A DNA stretch of 64,000 bases from Trichobilharzia szidati (Eukaryota; Platyhelminthes; Trematoda; Strigeidida; Schistosomatidae), in contig OX235279.1 of the NCBI GenBank assembly GCA_944472155.2, positions 114,444,110 to 114,508,109 on the forward strand. The letters are read 5' to 3'. Shown here piece after piece: positions 56,570-64,000 of this stretch. The notes under the pieces are model-generated. The model was not told the origin of the DNA. It saw nothing but the letters and a program-made list of their open reading frames with translations, and made no database searches. The translations under genes and the position numbers were made by a program. The first letter of the stretch is position 1. Every line of letters starts with the position of its first letter.

Positions 56570-58486
56570 TTGAAAAAGAAATACCATGTATTTAAGGAAT
56601 TTAATGCGTTAAACCAAATACATGAAACTCTTAAACGGCTTGAAGAGAAACACAAAATGAGGTCACAACTTGAAGAAAATAAAGCGCTTGTGGGTAACTC
56701 CAAAACTCAGGAACTTTGTAGGATATTGCAGAAACGTCTAAAAAGCAGTAAAGACAATACTGTAAGCAGCTTGGAGCATAAGGGTATAATATACAATGAT
56801 CCTCAGGTTATAAGTGAACTCCTTAATGAGTGGTTTTGCAATGACGCCAGAGTGCACCCGACCCAAAATTTCCAAATGACCTGCAAAAGTAACCACAAAT
56901 TAGACGAAAAGACTAATATACAAAATATAGACTCAGCGATTAAGACTTTAAAGTCGAATGGTAGTACTGGAACAGATGACACACCATCTGTCATGTACAA
57001 AAATGGTAGCACGGAAATGGTAGTCTTGTTGCTTAGAATATTTACTCTCTCGTTGGAAACTGGAACTTATCCTGAAGTGTGGAAAACCACATACATATTA
57101 CCTAAGCACAAAGCAGGGGCCAAAACCAGTGTATGCAACTATCCACCTATCAATATAACACCGGTAATATCCCGAATAATGGAGAAAGTGGTTAAAGACC
57201 AAGTGTCAGACAACTTACTAGAACATGAACTTATCAGTCCATCACAACATGGATTTCTTAAAAAAAGATCATGTGTGACCTGTCACATAGACTTTTTCAA
57301 AGAAGTTACACGAAGTAGGGACATCAGAGAACTAGTAATTGTACTATATTTCGATATAACAAAAGCCTTCGACAGAGTTCCCCATAATCTGCTAGTCAGC
57401 AGGTTATGCTCACTAGGGATATGTGACCCTCTCCTGAGCTGGATAAAATCATTTCTGTGTGACCGAAGTCAGACAAGGAAAGTTGGCTCGATAATCTCAA
57501 GGCCTAAACCAGTAAGTAGTGGTGTAATCCAAGGAAGTGTATTAGGCCCACTCTTATTCATAATATATATAAACAGTATCTGTCAATGCTTTAGTGTAGG
57601 TAAACCAATACTATATGCAGATGACTTAAAAGTGACGTATAAATGCAAGAACACAGATCTTGGAATAACAGTTAACGCCATACAGCAAGAATTAGAAAAA
57701 ATGGATAGATGGTGTGACATCTGGCAACTCCAATTTAATGTCGAAAAATGTGGCTGGCTCTGCATAGGTTGCAACAATTTAGAATTTGACCTGACAATTC
57801 AAGGCCATGCACTTCTACGACTGGAATCTGTACTGGACCTAGGGCTGAAATATTCGCATAACTTATCATTTTCTGAACATATCTCCAAACAAGTGTCAAA
57901 GTCACGCAGACTTATCGGCTTTCCACTCAGTAACTTCTACAGAAGTGAGTCTAGAATTCTGTTGTACAAGGTTTGTGTGCGTCCTTTATTTGATTACTGT
58001 TCATTCATGTATAGTAGCATACGCATAGAGGACAAATTGAAACTCGAGGGAGTGCAGAGGTACTTCACGTTAAAATTACTCGGAACTGAAAATGGTACAA
58101 ACTACCCCACTAGATGTGATACCCTAGGACTAGAAACACTATGGCTAAGACACCTGAGACTAAACTTAACACTTTACTATAAGCTTCTAAGCCACTTAGT
58201 TTTTACCTCTACTAATGGCACTCGACTTTCAGATGACAATGGCTACGAACTAAGACACACTAAGGGTACAGTAGCTATCGAACAATGTAAAACAGTCTCC
58301 AAGCAAAAGTTTTACTTGATTAGGTATGCACAGATATGGAATAAACTGCCAATGGAAATGCGTCAAGCAAGTACATTGGCCTCCTTCAAAAAGGTGCTTA
58401 ATGACAAACTACAAGAGTTTGCAAACGATGGTAGTTCTAGTTCCTATCTGAGAGCCTCCGAAATTATAAGTCCATTTAATGTATAA
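56570..58486 (+). CDS. CR1-like LINE reverse transcriptase (ORF2 3' part)
   Basis: 638-codon open frame. RT core: ILPKHKAGAKTSVCN, motif A YFDITKAFDRVP with Asp at about residue 262, GVIQGSVLGPLLF at about 318-330 (the usual Gly, unlike the other copies), and YADD at 349-352. The C-terminal domain ends with IRYAQIWNKLPMEMRQAST. This copy also has sense sequence (ALNQIHET) where the three segmental copies carry a TAG. It is the best-preserved LINE in the window and belongs to a different lineage from the palindrome copies. Confidence 0.88.
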   Translation: MKKKYHVFKEFNALNQIHETLKRLEEKHKMRSQLEENKALVGNSKTQELCRILQKRLKSSKDNTVSSLEHKGIIYNDPQVISELLNEWFCNDARVHPTQNFQMTCKSNHKLDEKTNIQNIDSAIKTLKSNGSTGTDDTPSVMYKNGSTEMVVLLLRIFTLSLETGTYPEVWKTTYILPKHKAGAKTSVCNYPPINITPVISRIMEKVVKDQVSDNLLEHELISPSQHGFLKKRSCVTCHIDFFKEVTRSRDIRELVIVLYFDITKAFDRVPHNLLVSRLCSLGICDPLLSWIKSFLCDRSQTRKVGSIISRPKPVSSGVIQGSVLGPLLFIIYINSICQCFSVGKPILYADDLKVTYKCKNTDLGITVNAIQQELEKMDRWCDIWQLQFNVEKCGWLCIGCNNLEFDLTIQGHALLRLESVLDLGLKYSHNLSFSEHISKQVSKSRRLIGFPLSNFYRSESRILLYKVCVRPLFDYCSFMYSSIRIEDKLKLEGVQRYFTLKLLGTENGTNYPTRCDTLGLETLWLRHLRLNLTLYYKLLSHLVFTSTNGTRLSDDNGYELRHTKGTVAIEQCKTVSKQKFYLIRYAQIWNKLPMEMRQASTLASFKKVLNDKLQEFANDGSSSSYLRASEIISPFNV

Positions 58487-58770
58487 GCTTAAATACTACA
58501 CCTGTTGTTTTTTGCCTATATTTATAATTCTAGATAAAACATTAACGGTTAAGATACGTATCCTCAAACAGACAAGAAATCTCGTTTGTAAAACTACTAC
58601 CCAACACAATAAGTGGAATAAAATGGACATAAACCGACAACATGAAAAAGGTATAACTCACCACAACATCACATGGACAGATGTACGCTCGTTGGGCACC
58701 ATATATCCCTCACCAACTGCAACCCACCTTTCCTTAGATAATGTGATGAACTTATATCCATAATGTTGCT
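58487..58770 (+). other. 3' UTR of the 55.5-58.5 kb LINE
   Basis: Weakly similar to 15939-16200 (ACACCTGTTGTTT near the start; CACCACAACATCACATGGAC near 58660). It fades after about 58770. Confidence 0.45.
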
Positions 58771-60247
58771 GAGCAGTTAATATTCTCAACTCCTGTCGGA
58801 ACAGCTGAATTTCATAAACCTTCCTCACGCTAAGAAAATACCCACAAGTAGTAGAAATCCATTAATTAATGCGTCCGAAGCTTATGTACTTACTCCCAAC
58901 AATGACGCTGAAGATCAAATGAGATAAACGCATCACTGATTTCAAAATAACACATCAATGAACTATAATCCAAGGATTCTGCACACAACAAAGTTATGTA
59001 TGAATATTTACTTCAAGCTTTATTTTTTTCCCAGGCACTTATAATCCATCCACCAAAGACCTGGTTTTTTTGTTAATGCGAAGACAATACTCCTGTATTT
59101 CCTGTTGTGTTGCACTCACTGACAATCTAGCAGATTTTTCCAACTTTGCACAGAAATGATTGTATATAAGAGAAAAGGCTGTTTTATACTACTGGGATTA
59201 ACATTTATCAAGTGTATGTATAATCTCCAGCGAACATGTAAAGCATATCTTGCTACTGCCTGTAAATTGTGATTGAATTATATGGTTCTATTTCTGTAAC
59301 AATTTGATGATGCCTGTAAACTGGCGTCCCTCATGTACTGTACTATAAGAATAAATTTATTTGTTTATTTATTTAAGAATAAGGTGAAGTTAGGGAGAAT
59401 AACAGGCAATGTGGTAACGCTCGAGTGAAATGTTGTCAATGTCTTACACCGTCATTAATAATAATAATAGTATATTCTCATTTTTTACATGAGGGACGCC
59501 AGTTTACAGGCATCATCAATTCGATAAATTACACATACGATTAGTAAGTATAGTTAGTAATGATAATATAATAGGGTACATATTTGTTCATACAAATATA
59601 GGACACACAAGTTGTATAGGAATGGATAAGAATTATTTAAGTTACATATTTAAATTACATGATTTACGGTTAAATAACATGGTTGTTGTCATTTATCTTT
59701 AGTTTGTGGGGAAAATCGGATAACTGGTGATTCAATGGAACACACCAACAAATATAGAGATATTGACTTCGCATTAACAAAAAAACCAAGTATGCGTTTG
59801 ATGGATTACATATACTTGGGAAAATAAATAAAGCTTGAAGTCAATTCCCTCATAAAACAATAAAATGCGTCTTACAATAATATATTCCCACTTTATGCAC
59901 ATGAGGGACTCCAGTTGACAGGCATCAACAATATGGTAATAATGCACACATGGAGTAAAAATGTTTAAAATTTTTCACTAACACAAAATATATATACAAG
60001 GGAAGATAATGAAATATTGACCGTAAGTACACTCTGCATAAGTTAAAACAGTTTATATGGCATAATCCTAGGCACAATTATTGTTTGAATTTGTTGAACA
60101 TGAGCGAAACAACTGAGTGTTGCGTTACATTCGGTCGATATGGTGGGCTAGTCACAAAAGTATAAAAATGGCTTATAAAACGTTACTCAGTTTACCGTAA
60201 ACGATGTTTTAAGCAATATAAACTGCAAAAGGTTCACCACAGCAGTT
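58771..60247. other. interval with LINE-like 3' tail fragments
   Basis: Three short related tails: 59300-59370 (+, TGCCTGTAAACTGGCGTCCC then AATAAATTTATTTGTTTATT), 59470-59525 (-, inverted) and 59880-59935 (-, inverted). They look like the ends of 5'-truncated retroposons. No gene seen elsewhere. Confidence 0.4.
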
Positions 60248-60930
60248 AGTATCCAGTTAAACATGCAGAGAAGTAATTATAATTCAGCAACTGGTGAATT
60301 TTTATTCTTTTCTGTCTGGAACCTGAGTAACTGCGAACCAATCCATACAAAAATGTCGAAAGAGGCATGCAGGAGCAGAATTTTACCATCGAATGAGTCA
60401 TTGGGATCTAAGATGCAGCTATCAGCATATTTTCGTCATTTCATAGATATCCAGATTTATTGACGCTGTATAGGTAGTGATTTGGATTTTTCATCATGAT
60501 CGACATATGGACGAATATTCAAAATCGGAATACAACTTGTTTGCCTTTGGGATTTACTTAATTACATCGCGCGTTTGGTTTGATTACTCTGTGATTTTGA
60601 TATATTCCGCGGTGTCGCCGTGATTATGGGAAGTGTGCATATGCTTTAAATGCATTACTTTGTTGGCTGCAATCCCCACCGAGTGTATACAACGGGAACT
60701 GTGGATTTATGTATTTGCTCATAACTGTGGATAAAATATCGCCGCATTCCTTTTGGAAAGGAGACCAGTTGGTGGATTATAAATGATGTTCAAGTAACTT
60801 ATATCCTTCCATGTGATGTTGTGGTAAGTCTCGACCTTGTTTTCTCATACTTCATTCGTATGTTGATTATGGTTTAGGCTTTGTATCAGGTAGACATAAT
60901 TCGATCGACTCTTATTTGTATGAGTGTTAT
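60248..60930 (-). pseudogene. 3' UTR of an old CR1-like LINE copy
   Basis: Diverged copy of 7850-8530 (for example AAAGAGGCATGCAGGAGCAG at about 60358). It is cut at about 60930 by inserted DNA. Confidence 0.6.
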
Positions 60931-61955
60931 TTTCATGACAACAGAAGTTGAAAATTTGCCTAAAGCTGAAGTTTAAATAACAAACTCCTCGAATGCAAGT
61001 ACATGGTATGAGTCCCCTACTTCAGAAGGACACCTAAATGTATACTTCAGAAAAACAGTAGTTATTATTAAGCCCTCGCTTTTCTTCTACATAGTTCACG
61101 CACTTTGACTTTTGTGTTTAACTCCTATTTAACCTATATAAGTAGGTAAAATTATCATCTTTTTTTCACTTAAACTTTTTTTTCTTTTCGCAAGAAAGAC
61201 CGGAATTCCATCACTAGAAAATCTCAGGGGGAAATAGTATTTTTTAAATGAAAAAAAACAAAAAAAATGATGAGCCCCATGTTTTTTTACATATGTTTTG
61301 AATTATTAACACCTATTATATACTTCTGCACCTCTCTGTCGGTTTCCTTGTGTCTTCTTCTCTTTTCAAAGGTACTGCCTTAAACGAAGGCACTGAAACA
61401 TTGCCGCTATCCTCGGAATATTGCTAGCCCACCTGGTGAATAACGGAACCACCTCTATCATGAAATCTGCTGACAAGTTCAAAGTTGGTCTCATATACAA
61501 CTGGAAATGTCACAATTATGGTGTACTTACCGGTGAATTTGAAGTTTTATGGACTTTCAAACACTCTATGAATCATTTAATTACAATTACTGTTCATTCC
61601 GCATCTCTTATATTTCACGTCAGCACCTGTACGAAAATGCTACTTACCTTCCACAATTAACGTAATCGTTTATAATTCCCGCGTGAAATTGACAAACGGA
61701 ATTTTTTTTCAATTACAGTTTTGATTTGATGCTATATCTCATGAATTATTCAGTTGAAAGCATATCTCGAAAATTACCTATTGCCTTATTTGTACATTTC
61801 TTTTTAAATATTTCTCTCAAATTTACCAGTATTCAATCTATTTCTAGATTAACAAATCATATATATTCTATGAGTTCTAATTAGTGTACATTTGTTCATG
61901 CCTGTAAAAATGGCTGGTTTCTGTTCCAGAAATAAAATTATTATTATTATTATTG
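60931..61955 (+). mobile_element. insertion within the LINE 3' UTR
   Basis: About 1 kb that interrupts the LINE 3' UTR homology. It ends with CAGAAATAAAATTATTATT, an (ATT)n tail typical of retroposon 3' ends, so it was probably inserted in plus orientation. An open frame at 61421-61660 has no recognised similarity. No clear target duplication was found because the flanks are diverged. Confidence 0.45.
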
Positions 61956-63477
61956 TCTGAAATTATAGATAAAGGCAAAAGAAACAACAGGTGTAGTCTC
62001 TAAGTTCATACATTAAATGGGCCTATAATTTCTGAAGCTCTTACATGGGAATTAGCACTGGTATCACTTACAAACCCACTTAGTGTGTCATTAAGAGCTT
62101 TTTCAAAGGACACTAGTGAGCTTGCTAGTCGCATTTCCTCAGGTAGTTTGTTCCATATTTGGGCATACCTAATCATGAAAAATTTTTGCCTGGTGACTGT
62201 TTTACATTGTTCTATAGCCACCGTACCTTGAGTGTGTCTAAGGTTATATCCAGTGTCTTCTGAAAACCGAGTACAATTAGTAGGGGTATACACTATGTGG
62301 TTAAGTAGTTTATAGAAGAGTACCAGATTTAGTCGCAGTCGTCTTAACCATCATGTTTCTAGTCCTAGAATTTCACATCTGGTAGAGTAGTTTGTGCCGT
62401 TTTCGGCTCCGATTACTTTCAGCGTGAAGTACCTCTGTACTCCTTCTACTTTCAGTTTGTCTTCTATGCGTATACTACTAAATATGAATGAATAATAGTC
62501 TAGGAGTGGGCGCACACAAACCTTTTACAGTAGTATTCTGGATTCACTTCCGTAGAAGTTCCTGAGTAGGAAACCAATAAGCCTGCGTGATTTCGATACT
62601 TGTTTCGAGATATGTTCAGAAAATGATAGGTTGTGTGAATATGTCAGTCCTAGGTCTAGCACCGATTTGAGTCTGGGGATTTTGTGGCCCTGAATCGCTA
62701 GGTCGAGTTCTACGTTGGAACAGCCCAAGCAGAGCCAGCCACACTTTTCGACATTAAACTCAAGTCCCCAGGTGTCACACCATATATCCATTTTTGTTAG
62801 TTCTTCATGTATGGAGTTCATAGTTGTACCAATATCTGTATTTGTGCAGGTATATGTCATCTTTAAGTCATCTGCATACAGTATTGGTTTGGTTATACTA
62901 AAGCACTCACATATACTGTTTATGTACATAATGAAAAGAAGGGGGCCCAATACACTTTTCTGGATGACACCACTGCTAATCGGCCTAGGTCTGGAGGTCA
63001 TCGAGCCAATTTTTGTTGTCTGATTTCTGTCACTGAGAAATGATTTTATCTAGTTGTGGAAGGGGTTGCGTATCCCTAGTGAGCATAGCCTGCTGACTAA
63101 CAGACTAGGTGGGACTCTGTCGAAGGCTTTCCTTATATCGAAATAGAGGACAATTACTAGTTCTCTCCTACCTCTTAGATAGGCGACTTCGTTGGAAAAG
63201 TCTATATGGCAAGTGACGCAAGATCTTTTCTTAAGGAACCCGTGTTGTGACTGGTTGATAAGTTTGTGTTTTAGAAAGTAGTCTGACATTTGGTCTTTGA
63301 TTACTTTCTCCATGATCCGTGATATGACAGGTGTTATATTGATGGGCCTATAATTACATGCACTAGTTTTTGCCCCTCCTTTATGCTTAGGTAGTTTATA
63401 CGTGTTTTTCCAAGTTTCAGGGTAGGTCCCAGTCACTAGTGAGAGGGTGAATATTCTAAGTAATAGTACTATCAAAT
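61956..63477 (-). pseudogene. old CR1-like LINE RT remnant, inverted relative to the 55.5 kb copy
   Basis: Minus strand. C-terminal part 62006-62293 (IRYAQIWNKLPEEMR), YADD region 62525-63001, and RT N-terminal part 63050-63475 with motif A FDIRKAFDRVP intact. Stops or frameshifts near 62300-62525 and 63040 break it. It has the QKSVLGP variant like the palindrome copies. The 5' end is cut at about 63477 within the RT. Confidence 0.8.
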
Positions 63478-63527
63478 CCTGCTATGCATCAGTAGGGTTT
63501 GCGCGATCCGTCTCAGTGACATTTAGT

Positions 63528-63935
63528 CTACTCGCTTAAATGAGATATGACGACACAAAATGGATCAGATGTTTGCATGCGTTTGTCATGGAATAACGAA
63601 ATATCACTTTCCGAACGTATGCTGTCACCTTGCATGACTTGTATTGGTAGGCTAAACACTTCGAATGCACTCTGAAAACTGGGTAACTTTAAATCGTGAG
63701 GAATTCGACAGCACATTTCCACTTTATCCTGCTCTCAACAGTCGTCTATATCTGACCCCGTAATTGACAATATTCCTCCAACACCTCCTCGCACGATCAC
63801 CTCCATGTCGTCCTCGGAGTCATGTCCAGTTCGTCGTTTTCTGTCCAGCTTCCACTTGAGCACCTGAATAACATGATTGCTCATAATAGCACCCCAAGGA
63901 TGCCAATCACACAGCATTTGTAGGACTATGGCCAT
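63528..63935 (-). pseudogene. unknown reading frame with one in-frame TGA
   Basis: On the minus strand an ATG at 63935 opens 66 codons to TGA at 63737-63735. The same frame then continues without a stop from 63734 to 63528 (about 68 codons). The two parts (CDWHPWGAIMSNHVIQVLKW; CCRIPHDLKLPSFQSAFEVF) look like one protein with a single nonsense change. The family is not recognised. It may extend beyond the window at the right. Confidence 0.35.
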
Positions 63936-64000
63936 ACGGTGACACTGAGTGAAAGTGTCAGCGAGACAATATCCAGCTTGAATCTAACATAAAACCTTAC

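Noticed and set aside
63735..63737. In-frame TGA as a selenocysteine codon
   Set aside because: No recognised selenoprotein family and no insertion element seen; a nonsense change is simpler.

Overview
The window reads as repeat-rich nuclear DNA of a parasitic flatworm, most likely a Schistosoma species. This rests on its mix of elements (a CR1-like LINE family, RTE 3' ends, Penelope-like fragments, two Ty3/Gypsy LTR elements including one with the CHCC Gag finger of the CsRn1/Boudicca group), AT-rich intron-bearing DNA and degenerate TTAGGG-like blocks. The species cannot be told from the sequence. No tRNA, rRNA or CRISPR array was seen.

Layout. Positions 1-379 are a Penelope-like reverse transcriptase (RT) fragment that recurs in direct orientation at 27238-27616. 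From 1842 a giant inverted repeat begins: left arm 1842-11853, spacer 11854-12665, right arm 12666-22717. Each arm carries, from the outside in, a MULE-type transposase gene with a SWIM finger, a telomere-like block, about 2.5 kb of unrecognised DNA and a CR1-like LINE. A second, much tighter inverted repeat follows with only a 3-base overlap (22715-24597 and 24605-26487, 7-base spacer). It is built from a piece of a Dicer gene: a short exon and a large exon carrying the PAZ region and the start of RNase IIIa. On the minus strand the right arm joins two more probable Dicer exons (28636-28457 and 29588-29389), so the host locus seems to lie at 24.6-30 kb and the left arm is its inverted copy. 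A third, direct copy of 5.7 kb of the giant palindrome's interior follows at 30214-35893.

The right half is a graveyard of elements. It holds a Gypsy pol remnant (35894-37618), Penelope-like pieces (37720-38173 and 41826-42468), RTE tails (about 40240-40800 and 43516-43940), a young Gypsy element with identical LTRs and an open gag-protease-integrase frame lacking RT (45725-48886), and a CsRn1/Boudicca-like element that keeps gag-protease-RT but lacks RNase H and integrase (49448-52766), inserted in a LINE reading frame with a CAGT target duplication. A nearly intact CR1-like LINE (55521-58486) and an older inverted partner (60248-63477) complete it.

How it fits together. Only Dicer, and possibly a short terminal exon at 41078-41279, look like host genes. 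Defects shared between the LINE copies show that the three large copies arose by segmental duplication of an already dead element, with the inversion as a later step. Point changes and indels separate the arms of the first palindrome, which argues against a simple assembly fold-back there. I saw no difference between the arms of the Dicer palindrome, so that one is either very recent or an artefact. If real and transcribed, it would give a long hairpin RNA against Dicer itself.
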